Assembly: GCA_037833965.1 (NCBI GenBank)
Contig: AP031358.1
Coordinates: 690,001 to 754,000, forward strand
DNA from: Marchantia polymorpha subsp. ruderalis
Taxonomy: Eukaryota; Streptophyta; Marchantiopsida; Marchantiales; Marchantiaceae
DNA: 64,000 bases
Direction of reading: 5' to 3'
Numbering within the stretch: position 1 is the first letter of the stretch; every line of letters begins with the position of its first letter. Position numbers and translations under genes: made by a program. A model generated the notes under the pieces. It did no database searches. It worked only from the letters and a program-made list of their open reading frames with translations, and was not told the DNA's origin. This document shows positions 39,814 through 50,610 of this stretch, piece after piece.

Positions 39814-42120
39814 TTTGGCAAACTCGAATCAACAACTTCTCTCTCCTGAAGTGCAATGTCAGCTCAAATCTGGTCAATCGGCCCTCGACCCAAAGAACTC
39901 AAATTCGGACTAGCATCTCGCTGCAAGACAGAGCATTCAATCGCCGTCACTCCCTGGTCACTCACTCTCGGCTCCCAAGCGAGAGGCCCCTCTGAGCGAT
40001 CCTGTAAAGCCGACAAAAACCCAGCTTCCATTCTCTCGCCGTTCTGAGTCTGTGCCCACCGTCGCTGCGTACATGCCTGTGTCCCCCTTCCACCCTGTCT
40101 TGCTAAATGGATACTGGACACTGCCACAGGCAGCGAAATGGAATTTAATCTCCCGACTTTTCACACATTTATGCGGCAATATGGTGTAGGCAGGTGTAAT
40201 TTGCGATGCCACAGAAATGTATGTATTTAAGACCAAATTTTTTTCTATAGATGTGAACTTGTATAGTTTACAAAATATATACTCTTGTATATATGTTGTG
40301 AGCTATAGTTGATGCTCCCGTTATTCCAGCCGATAAGAATCTTGATCTAGTATAAGGAACACCACTCTACTCGCTTATGGTCACTGTCACAAAGGTTCTT
40401 CCGCAAAATTATGTAAACTTCTATAATTTCTTTCTCTTAAGCCAAGAGTAGTTTCATGCCCTTTTTTCCTGTTTGCGCGGAGTTAAATTCACATTGAAAT
40501 TCAATCTCTAAACAACCTTCGCTAAATCCAGCGATTGTTCAATATGTAATAGCGATTATTTTAGTTGTAGTACGATTGTTCTTTACAATTTTGTGGTAGA
40601 ATACACATACTTTACTTCGAAAAGGTATTGGTATGATCCATTGGTTCAGTTTTATTTTTCTTCACGAGCAGCGAATAAAATCTCTTATTTTCTTTCCTAA
40701 ACGCATTGCTTAGAACACAAAGGATATTTATTTATTAATGTTCCTTTCACTGCTCCATCGCGCTTCTTTCGCGAACTGTCCTCCTCTTCAAGTATCGTTA
40801 GAATATTCCGATCCGCCGACCTTTGGCCCCCAGCTCCTTTCGCGAATTGGAGTCCACTTCGAGTATCGTTGTTATGAACGTTAGAATATTCGGATCCGCT
40901 GCCATTTCGCCCCACCTCCTTTCGCGAAGTGCCGTCCACTTCGGGTACTATGAACGTTAGAATATTCGAATCCGTTGCCCTTTCGCCCTTAGCTCGCTTC
41001 GTCCCTTTAAACTTGTTGGACATCGGATCACAATCCTAAGATCCGGTATACATTAACTTAAACATTACAGTTTCGAAGTAACTGAGTTATAATAAAAAGT
41101 GAAAATAGATTGAGAAAAAAATAAAATGGAAATTTATTATTGAGCAAAATATATTATGTTAAATTGTATAATATGTTAAATAATTGTTAAATAATATGTT
41201 ATATTATGTATATTACTAAATGTTATTATGAACTAAATCAATTATAACTAGAGTTTTAGAGTCAATTGTTGCCATCAATCATTGTGAATATTTACGTTTT
41301 GAATATATTACTTAAATTTTTTCATTATTTATATATTATTTTCATGTTTATTTCCATGTTGAATAATTAAAAAATATTTTAGTTAAATTAATAAAATTAT
41401 TTGGATTGAATATATATAAAAAATCTCTTGATGATACAATTAAGAATTTTTTCTTAATTTAGATTTTGTAAATTTGTGGATATAGCATGTAATGACAAAT
41501 AAAAAATGTTTGATGAAAATCAGATTGCAAGTGTGATCAAATTATGACTCTTTGTGTTTGATACGTTTGGATTTTATATTACAATTGATTGAAAGCAATA
41601 ATAATTTTTGTCATGAAATTATGTTAGCGCGCAATAAATTGAAATTCATCAAAAAAATATTTGAGGTTTAAGAATAGATTGGTCTAACGTTTTAAATTTT
41701 AAAATAGTTTGAAGTTTTCCAACAACACACTTCAAGTAATAAATTCAATTCTAACTGGAATTTTATTTTTTTTATGATATTGTTCATAATCTTTTTCAAA
41801 TTTTATTTTTTTTAATGTATCCATATCAAATCTAAATCAAAGAATAGTTATTATGCATCACGGCCTCAAATCAAGTAACAACGTTAGTAATCCATTCGGG
41901 GATTGTCGAAACACGAGGCAGGGGAAGAGAGGATGGAAGAAAAGCTTGTCTCTCTCGGACGTTCTCGGCGTATATATGCACAATTTGAATTTGACTCTCC
42001 TTATGAGGGGAAAGATTACGGAAATGGGAACATCTGCCGTAATTGATGGTTTTTTGAATGGAATTTTTGTGTCTCGCTTTTCTAATTTGATCTTTAATAT
42101 CAAATATTGTGAAGGTCGAC
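39814..42120. other. GLDH upstream region and very AT-rich DNA up to a sharp composition boundary
   Basis: The GLDH promoter and 5' UTR should lie just right of 39813. 40768-41000 is a palindrome-rich minisatellite. About 41090-41850 is extremely AT-rich with no gene. From about 41850 the composition rises toward the GC-rich block that starts with the 18S-like head at 42121. Confidence 0.5.
40768..41000. repeat. Imperfect minisatellite of about 76-83 bp units built from palindromes
   Basis: Each unit carries GAATATTC (40801, 40884, 40960) followed by GATCCGC/GAATCCG, then TTCGCGAA (or close variants), and a C(A/T)CTTCG(A/G)GTA(T/C) word. Both 8-mers are perfect palindromes. The minus strand stays open through the array because unit changes keep frame, but no protein is recognised. 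Confidence 0.8.
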
Positions 42121-42168
42121 TACGTAGTTGATTCTACCAGTAGTCATATGCTTGTCTCAAAGATTAAG
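42121..42168 (+). pseudogene. Degenerate 18S rRNA 5' head (about nt 1-48)
   Basis: TACGTAGTTGATTCTACC followed by AGTAGTCATATGCTTGTCTC aligns to the universal 18S start TACCTGGTTGATCCTGCC, and the remaining bases run to AAAGATTAAG. About five mismatches occur, all in the first 20 nt. After AAG it reads TCGTCA instead of CCATGC, and no further 18S follows. It is an rDNA-derived relic, not a functional rRNA gene. Confidence 0.88.
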
Positions 42169-42174
42169 TCGTCA

Positions 42175-44888
42175 CCACCATATCGGATGATCCCGCAGCA
42201 ACAAGAAGCAATCCGCTGGGGGGCCCGGTACGTCTGGATTGCAGATAGGACAGCAGGTCGGAAACTTCACGGAAAGAACGTAGCTGCACATAGCTACGGG
42301 AACTCGTAGAAACCCGACACACTGGAAGATGCTCCTGCCATTCAGCATCTGACGTGAATATCTGCGGATAGGAATGGCTACCCAGAACCATCGTACTGAT
42401 TGGCATGACGAAATCTCTTGGGGGGACCGGACTGTAGTCAGGGTCCGCAGCAACAAAGCACGAATCGTATGGAGAAGTCATTACTGGTGAAGAAGCCGAA
42501 CGGAGGACAACTCGGTGTAGGCACTAAGAGAACACAAGAGAACCTGGTGGAGTGGATGGAAACCTCCCCCCTAATAGGAGGGTAAACCGGGACCCGCGAA
42601 CAAGGATCGCCCTCCTCCTGGAGCCCACGCAGCCGGAGGCAACCCTCAAGGAAATATGGACGACTGTCGGAGGCACTCCTCAAGAAGTCGTGGAGGAACG
42701 AGGAGCACACGCAGACACACAACTGCAGCAATATAGGGAAAACCTCCGCACGTCGCAACTCTGAAGCAAGCTCCTCCTCCCCCCGCTTGCCCGGGGACTA
42801 GAATGTGACTCGGGGGTGTAGGGAAGAGGCCTGTGACAAGGGAGCACCGGCGAGGATCCGGATACTCAAAAAAATCAAACGTTGCCCGTCGATGCGAGGA
42901 GTGAGGACAGAAAACAGAAAGGAGAAAACTTGAGCGAGCGGCCAGTGCAGGAACAATGAAGAGGTGAAGACAAACGAAACCCCCGCAGCCCTTTATAGTA
43001 ACTGGAGGTAGCTTGGACGGAACGCAGGCATGGAGGAGAACCTGGCAGACACTCCGCTCTTCGACCTCTGATTTTGAATCTCAGTAGGGGGGCACCACGC
43101 GTCAGGAGGGTGGCTGCACCGGAATGGCCAAACCCACATGTGTGCCGGCATCCCCTCCTTGGAAATCCCACTACCTCCAGACGCATCCCGACGTGGATCC
43201 GCACAGAATGGTAGATTGACCCCTGAAAATACCCGCTGACGGTCAACATGAGGGGGTGATCCCGAGGAGCAAACCACACGTACGAGACCAGGGCCAGCAC
43301 GCGCCCTCATAACCATCACCCGTGCAGAGCCTTCTGGACGGAAGATCGAGGCGGACCGTCCTTGTTACGGCGCAGGTACTGGACCAGTACAGAGGTGGAG
43401 TATCCTTCGGGTAGAACGGTCGCACGAATGGACAGGGATAAGCGGCAGAAGACACGTGAGCGGCTGGGACAATCCGATCACCTGACCCCCCGCATTATCG
43501 GCGGTGCGTGATTGGAGGACCCAGGAAAGATGCGGGATGGCCCGGAGGATATCCAGGCGTGCCGGCGGCATGATGAGGTAGGAGCAACAACCTGCGAACG
43601 GATTCAAAGATGATACGGAAGGATCTACCTAGGGAATGGTAACCCGGGAAGGAAGACAGGGAGCCCACGGAAGTACGAACTGACGAAATGAAAACGTCAA
43701 AGTACGGAGACTAATTGACGGGAGCACGTCACAGACGGGAGAACGTCACCTGACGGGTGGGCAACACTCATCGACGGGCATAAAGGAACATATGATGGAG
43801 TGGCTTGGAAACGAACCCCAAAGTACCTTCACATAGCTTTAGAACGTAGCTCTGAAGGTGGTAATCGTTAATCGGGAACATAGAAGTGCGCACACGTGAA
43901 CACGTTGCATCATTCCTCAGCCAATAAGTGGTCTGAAGTACTCATATGCTGAAAGCCACTCTGACGGGAGGAAGGCCTCACGAGTTGACATGACAGAAGA
44001 ATGTCGCTTGACGGGGGAATGGAAACCCCCGGCATGCAGACAGTGACGCTTATGGGTCTGGACGAATGAAGTTCTGTAAGACATTCTCCCTGCCTCAGGA
44101 TGACACAATGAAGGGTGCCACTTGGATTACAAAGGAAACTCGCACGTGGAAAAGGCGTCCTAAGTTCAGTTATATGACAAGCCGAAGTGCTAAGGAAGCA
44201 CAGTGGAATGCATCCGGACGGGTGAAAGGGGCTAGCCATCGACCGGACAAGAAAGAGTAATCAGAAGGGGAAAGCCGACCCTCACACGTGACTCGGAAGT
44301 ACACCAGACTGTTCCGGTTGTGGATCTCAGGAATCTGAACAGCGTAGTGGAAAACTTGGTATCCTAAAGCCGACGAGCCAGGAAAAAAAAATAAAAAATA
44401 AAAAAAATAAAAATTATTATTATTACTGTACTATGTTTTTTAGAACTAATAGCGAAAGTAGAACCTATAGAATCACATCTACTAACCACATTAATAACCT
44501 GTTCGCCTTTCCCCACTTCTCCTCTCCTGGCATCTCGGTAGTAAGCTGTTGTATTCTCTCGGTGTGGGGTACGTGAGCCCCACATCCGGGACATTGTTAT
44601 TTTTCACCTGTGGATGCTCTGTGCAGATGTTGTGGACCAGGTACCCAGGTTAGTCACAGGTAGTTGGGGCTAGTTTTTTATACGCCCATGCCGCTCTGCG
44701 GTGCACTCTGGGTTCCCTTGGTTGGCTCGCACAGGGCCGCTGCTGTGTTTCAGTTGCCGATGCCCTTGCCTTTCCCTGCGTTTGTGGGGGGGGTGGGGGG
44801 TCTGGTGGCTGCTTTGTACTTTCTGCGCGTGTCCTTTGTCCGCGCCCCAGAAAATTTGATTATCCTGCAGAGTCCTGCAGTTTTCACC
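42175..44888 (+). mobile_element. Plus-strand LINE-family copy, 5'-truncated or rearranged, inserted in the 18S head
   Basis: The right end carries the family tail: GGGGTACGTGAGCCCC at 44566-44581, a CTGCAG-AGTC-CTGCAG hairpin at 44865-44880, then TTTTCACC. AAGATTAAGTCGTCA is directly repeated at 42160-42174 and 44889-44903, so it looks like a 15-bp target-site duplication, carrying the local variant of the 18S sequence. The interior has no long frame in the sense direction. Near 43716-43780 GACGGG words recur, and an A-rich stretch (44381-44430) may be the poly(A) end of another insertion. The body may therefore be composite. Confidence 0.65.
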
Positions 44889-44903
44889 AAGATTAAGTCG
44901 TCA

Positions 44904-46346
44904 TCTCCATCCCTCACGGGCCTTCTCCTCCCCTACACGGAAGGCAGCTCGCTCAGTGGAGAGCCCCCTGATGTCCGGGGTTTCCGCGGGTCTACGGGTT
45001 ATCCTCAAAGTATTCCTGGTTCATCCGGCGGTGGGGGCATCCTGGACCCGCCTGCACAGACCTGCAGACAGAGGGAGAAATACGCGCTTTTCTCGCTCCG
45101 TGTGCACGGACAGAACTTCCCACAGAGTTCCTCGATGTCAAATGTCGATCACCTTCCTCATCCCAGGAACACCGTTAAGATCAAGTCTCCCTTCCCGACA
45201 TCCTGCCAGATGAGACTCCAAAAAAGGAACATTTCTGGGTCCGAGTCCACTAGGTATTCCAGGGCTTCCTCCTCTCTCCGCCAGGGGCCCATAGTGGTAG
45301 ATTGTCGTCTCGATTCGTCACCTGCAGTCCTGCCTGTCCACCAATGTAACCTCCGGTGTTGTGAACGGGCGGGGTGTTGCATAGGCAAAGCAATCAGATC
45401 AGAGCCACGGAACAAGGAGCATCCGGGCGCTCAGGCAGCTGAGAGAGGAGAGGTAAGGGGGGTGGGAGGAAATCGAATGAGGGCTGTTAATCTCGCACCT
45501 GCTTAAATAGCGTTTCCAGCTTCGAGTCTCATCGCCCAGCCGTCGTCCCAAGCGTCATCCAGACGAGGCGCGGAGGTTCGAGGAAGGAGAAGGGGGAGGG
45601 GGGGGGAAGGTGCGAGGGGAGAGGGGAGGTGGCGGCGTGTCCTCGAACTCCGTCCGCCGGCAATAGGTTCCGGCCTCATCGGGGGAACACTCCGGGTGTG
45701 GAGGATTTAATGTTTTTAGAGGCACGGGGGCTCAGGAATGCTCCTGCAGCGGCGTGCTTGCAAGAGCTGGAGGGAGTAAGCGGGAGGCTTGTCTTGCGTG
45801 TGTGTGGGGAAGGAAGAAGAAGGAGGAAGGAGGGGGGAGTTTCTCGAGCGCAGGATGGCGGAGTTGTAAGAGGTTTTGCGGGATCTGGGTTGTTTCGGGA
45901 CGTGGCGAGGGGTGATTGATGTACAGAAGAGGAGCGGGAGGGGGGGGGGTGTGAGAGGATAGAGGGGGAGGGGAGAGGGATGTTTTGTTTAGGGTCCTTC
46001 CCGGTTGCCTCCGAGGGGAAGTAGTTCACCTGTAGGCCGCCGGCTCTGAAGCCGGCGCCGGGGAGGCCGAGGTAGCCAGTGTGACTAAGGGGCACGAGGT
46101 CGGATTGGCTCGTGCGAGGGAATTGCCAGAGGAGTCTCCGCAGCCAACCCAGCTGCATTGCACCGGCACGAGGGGTAGATAACCCGCCGATCGTGCGTGG
46201 TCATCTCGCGCATGCGGGTCGCAGTGGCCGTATCCGGATCACCCTCGTGCGAAGAGATGGCATGCGGATAATGGTACGTCAGAGCATGTCTTTCAGTCGC
46301 AAAAGTACCGCTGCTAAAATTCTTCCCGGGATCTACGCACCACCTG
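44904..46346. other. GC-rich zone between oppositely oriented LINE blocks
   Basis: This sits between the 3' flank of the plus-strand copy and the 3' flank of the minus-strand array. It has strongly purine-rich plus-strand tracts of G and GA (45575-45640, 45790-45840, 45920-45985). No frame is recognised and no 18S continuation is seen at either edge. It may be a join of two truncated, converging copies. Confidence 0.45.
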
Positions 46347-46362
46347 ATGCATGGCTTAATCT

Positions 46363-47660
46363 TGGTGAAAGCCGCTGAAAGCAGGCGAGTCAATTTTCTG
46401 CGTCCAAAAACGTTGTAAAAAAACCGAGAATACAAAGTAACACTCACTACCCGGACCACTAGGCAGACCAGCGAAGTGAGGAGTTGCGGTGCACAGACAC
46501 AGCCCTGTGCAAGCTGATGACACTACAAGCAAGCTGTGGCACTACCAACCTGATAGCAGCCGCCACCACCTAGTAGCCCTAGCGCTCCTGCATCATCCAT
46601 TGGAGCCTGCGGAGAAAACCAACAAAAGAACCTCATGTCTGCCCCTAATTGTGGGTCCACGTCCCCACAGCAAAGCACACCACCAGGTAACACATAGTTA
46701 GACACTCAATACAAAGGAAAAGGGAAGTGAGGAAATCGGAGCGTGGCCCATCCTGAATAGTGTCCCCGTGCTGAATTGTCCAAGTTAGTTCCTGATTTAT
46801 CTGCATCATGTCTTGGCACAATGCCCTTTGTTCCACCCGCTGAAAGTGTCTCGGGTGGCCGTCGTCCACTGTGTTGCTGCGTTGAATCCCTGTATGCCTC
46901 GTCAGGAGGAGGTCCGCATTCGGTGTCGCGAAAAACGTGGCGCGTTTGTTGCGCCTCGCTACTCAACTCCAAGACCTAACCCTAATCCGAATTTCACGTG
47001 GTTGGTGCCAATAACCCTAACCCGCGGTTCGACAGGACATCGACAGTGGCCTGTCGTGGACAGGTCGTAGTTCCGACCACTGTTCACCCCGGAAATCACG
47101 GCGCGCGTTAATTGCGCCTCGCCCCTTGATTTCAAAAGCTAACCCTAATCGGTGACTCCCGTGTTTGGTGCTAATAGCCCTAAAACACGATCCGTGTTTT
47201 AGGTTTGTCTTGTCGCATTTGTCGCTTCTTGCTGTCCGGACAGGGCGCAGCTCCGACCACTGTACCCCCCGAGAAACACGGCGCGTATGTTGCGCCTCGC
47301 CACTTGTCACCAAACCGTAGCCCTAATCTGTGTTCCCCGTTTTTGGCGCTAATAGCCCTAAAACTCGCGCCGAGTTTTCCGCCCTATTTTTGCGCTCCCT
47401 GGTGCGCGAAGATTTGTCGTGTTTGTTGACCGGACAGACCGCAGTGCCGACCATTGTACCCCCGTATCTCGGCGCATGTTTCTCTCTCCCGAATCTGGCG
47501 CTAATAGCCCTAGGTGTCAGTCAGGCGTGTTTTGCGCTCCCCCTGAGCAGCTCCTCAGCTGTCGGATGGTTCGATTTGTCCTGAGGTACCGCTGTCATGT
47601 CCGGAGTTGCTTAGGTGGAGATCTAGGAGCGCAGCCCCCTGTCCGCTCCTTGCCACCTGG
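46363..47660 (-). mobile_element. 5'-truncated LINE-family copy (about 1.3 kb)
   Basis: In the minus sense it starts right after the 3' target repeat of the large LINE (47661-47678) and ends at 46363 with ...CAGCGGCTTTCACC. The 16-bp AAGATTAAGCCATGCA flanks it on both sides (46347-46362 and within 47661-47678). It holds GGCGC...TTGCGCC dyads (46939, 47280), ATTAGGGTTAGG-like words (near 46975) and the palindrome GTGGG-GACGTGGA-CCCAC (46651-46668), the same order as in the 3' part of the large copy. Confidence 0.75.
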
Positions 47661-48517
47661 TTGCATGGCTTAATCTTTTGGTGAAAGCCGTTGAGAGCGG
47701 GCGGATCAATTTTCTGCGTAAAAGAACGCCAAGAGAAAACAAAGATACAAGAAGACACCACCAGCCCCAAACAGGTGCTAACCACCACGGAGTCGGTGGC
47801 ACAAGACACACAGGCACAGCCCTGTGCAAGCTAACAGCATCACGCGTAGTGCATTTGCAACAAGGGGAGGGGAAAAAAAACGCCACACCCACCTGTCCCT
47901 CCGCGCCCACACCAGCCATCTAATGGGTCCTCCACAGAGACGAACGAACAGTAGGGTGCCTTGACCACCTCTGAGTATGGGTTCACGTCCCCAGCTCAAA
48001 GAACATCATAAGAAGCCTTTAGCATTTAAGCGAGTGAGAAGTAAAAGGAGAGTGAGAGAATTGGGCGAGCTTCAAGATCCATCAGGTTGCTGTTTCCCTG
48101 TCACTGGTTAGTTGCCGTAGTTCCGCTGTGTGCTGAAGGGCTACGCAAGTACCTATAGTGGTCCCTTCTTCTGCCCCGTTTAGCACCGCCCGGGAGTCCC
48201 GTTCCTTGCCCAATTATGAGTGCCTGGCGTCTTGCCCTAAGTTTGCGCCGTGATTAGCGCTAGGAACCCTAATCCGGCTTGAATTAATCACTCCATGCGC
48301 TGCTAACAGCGCGGCCCGGGGGGGCGAGTAACCGGGTAAATAACTACTTCCCGAACCTGGTACCCGGCCGGATTTGCCTAACCCTGTTACCTGGCTTTTC
48401 GTCTTTTTGTGCAGTGCCAGGTGGCAGGAGCCGAACCCTAACCCTAACCCTAATCTCGTGTGTTTGTTCTGGAGGTCCACGCTTGGTCCGCATCCACATG
48501 TCTGTCGTGACTCCGTC

Positions 48518-49349
48518 CTGGGCCTGACGCTCCCCATCTCTGGGAGCGCGGATCTAGCCGCGCAAAACCCGGCGCATGTTGCGCCAGATTTTGTGGCGCC
48601 TAGAACCCTAAAAACCCGTGGGTGCCCCTGAGCGTGTTTTGCGCCCCGATCTTTCGGCGCTTTATGTTGTCGCGTCTTTGGGCGACGTGGCAGCCGGCGC
48701 CTTTTGCGCTCCAGGATCGGCGCCCCAAAACCCTAGTATTCAGGCAGCTTGTCCGGTTCTAGGTGCGAGCTCCTAGATCCCGGGTGCTGATCCTAGTGCT
48801 GCGACGTAACCGGGCCTGATCCAGCTTTTGTTTGTTTGTTGCGTGAGCTCAGTCCCGTGCCTGACTGCCCTGCCCGTCTTTTGATCGCGGTAGTGGGGAG
48901 ACCCTTACCCTAACCCTAATCTCATTCGTTTGTTCTGGCGGTCAGCGGCTAGGTCCACGCACACGTGGCTGCCGTTACCCCTGCCATCCCTTAGTCCTGG
49001 GCCCGGGGTTCCCTACATCTGGGAGCGCAGATCTCGCAGCGCTAAACCCGGCGCATATTGCGCCAGGTTTTGTGGCGCCTAGAGCCCTAAAATCCCGGCA
49101 AGTGCCCCTGCGCGAGTCTTCGCTCCCCAATCTTCCGGGCGCTTTATGTTATCGCGTCGTTACCCCTGCCACCCCCTTATCCTGGGCCTGAGGTTCCCCA
49201 TGTCTGGGAGCGCGGATCTCGCAGCTCTAGACCCGGCGCATGTTGCGCCAGGTTTTGAGGCGCCAAAAACCCTAAAATCCCGGAAGGTGCCCCGGAGCGT
49301 GTTTTGCGCCCCGGTCCTCCGGGCGCTTTACATTGTCGCGTTCCCCACC
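48518..49349 (-). repeat. 3' UTR tandem repeats with GGCGCATGTTGCGCC dyads and TTAGGG-like tracts
   Basis: Related units start at about 48518, 48995 and 49181 with CTGGGCC(T/C)G. Each runs through CTGGGAGCGC(G/A)GATCT, the dyad GGCGCAT(G/A)TTGCGCC (48571, 49050, 49235), CCCTAAAA and a GCGCTTTA...TCGCG end. ACCCTAACCCTAACCCTAAT lies at 48435-48454 and a similar tract at 48901-48920. The same dyad and tract recur in the neighbouring copies (46939, 47280, 58974; 58829-58848), so they are family features rather than local accidents. Confidence 0.8.
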
Positions 49350-50610
49350 GTGGGCCTGTCCTTTCCTGACCTGTGGGGGCAGCTCGCTGATCCGTCCTCC
49401 ACGTGCCCCCCTGGGATTCCCTCGTTTCTGTGGCTGTGTACGTGTCGTTGTGGAGCCCCCTCTGGCTGGCACTTGGGCTTCAGATCCGCTCTTCCTGTCC
49501 CTCCGATCTGAACGGATACACCTTAAGTTGTTGTCGACGTGTCCACCTGAGCTATCAGCATTCCGCCACATCGCAAGGGTGGACCCTCTTTATCCTCCCA
49601 GATGGGGTTATCAGCGAATCCCAGGGGAGGATCGTGATTCGCCCCCTTGGATGGCAGAGATGGCGGATCCAGGACCACGGCACACGACATTCCCTCTTGC
49701 TGTATCTGCCCTCATTTCTCCGTGCAGCTGCGTTCTGTGTAGCGAGGCCTCAGTAGTGCTCCCGTCGCAGTATGTGATCGATGTTCGGTGTTCGACTTGT
49801 GCCGGTGCAGCTGGTGTGGGGGAGTCTCGTGTACGAAGTAGTGCCCGTGTCGCTGTAGCTGTTTGCAGGTTCGCTCGCGATGGTTCCTTGGTTCCTCACT
49901 GCCGGCGTGAGGAAAGCGCACCGACGCCGCTTTCTCTTCCTTGGTTCGTGCTGGCCCCTCGGCCGTTTGCAACATTGTGTCCAAGTTTGATGACGCCGCT
50001 GTTGGGAGTCAGCTCGCTCGACATTGTGCTCTCCTCCGACTGTTCCTTGGCCGTTCTTGGCTGGATTGCCCTGTTTCTCTGTGGACATGCCTCAGACGTG
50101 ATACCCGCACCTCATCTTCTGATTCGCCAAGTGCACTATCCTGTACGTCCCTCTCGTTTCCCTATCCTGTTGATCGCTGTAGAATGCATGTGCCCTTGCG
50201 TCGTTTCCAAACATTTTCCCGCAACCATTTACGCCTTGGCGCCCTGCAGCACTCTGGTCTTACAGCCCAGCCCAATTCCCGCACTTTCCAGTTCCTGCAG
50301 ACTAGATTAGCTTATGATGATCCTGGTGGTTCAAGGGCTCCTCCTGTCGTTTCTCTGCATTACCAAAGTTCCTAAATTCCTAGCTTCTGTCGACAGTTCC
50401 ACCCAGTGTGGGTACTGCCTCGCCCAGTCCGACCGCTGCTCCCTCCGTGCAGGGTGCTTCCGGTCCTCCTTCTAAGCGTCCTAACTGTTCAAGCATGGCC
50501 TTCAGCCACTTTTCTATCCTAGTGACGATCGACGTGGCAATGGCACTTTGAAGTATACAGGCAACTTCAAGCCATTGTTTCTGTGGGGGAACCACATTCG
50601 ACTCCTTCCA

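Noticed and set aside
44664..45506. 280-codon plus-strand frame and its look-alikes on the minus strand near 47.7, 58.0, 59.4 and 62.4 kb sharing FTKI/FHQD words
   Set aside because: The shared words come from the conserved non-coding tail TTTTCACCAAGATT read in different frames; no codon-level conservation is visible.
47979..47992. tRNA-like B box (GGGTTCACGTCCCC) suggesting a Pol III SINE in the plus sense
   Set aside because: Two key B-box positions differ, no A box or tRNA fold was found upstream, and other copies drift further; the palindrome explanation fits all copies.
48435..48454. True telomere array
   Set aside because: Only about three CCCTAA units, repeated inside each LINE copy, and not the plant TTTAGGG type.
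49333..50310. 325-codon plus-strand frame
   Set aside because: It lies antisense in the 3' part of the LINE, in GC-rich DNA with overlapping frames on both strands; Cys/Ser/Leu-rich with no domain.
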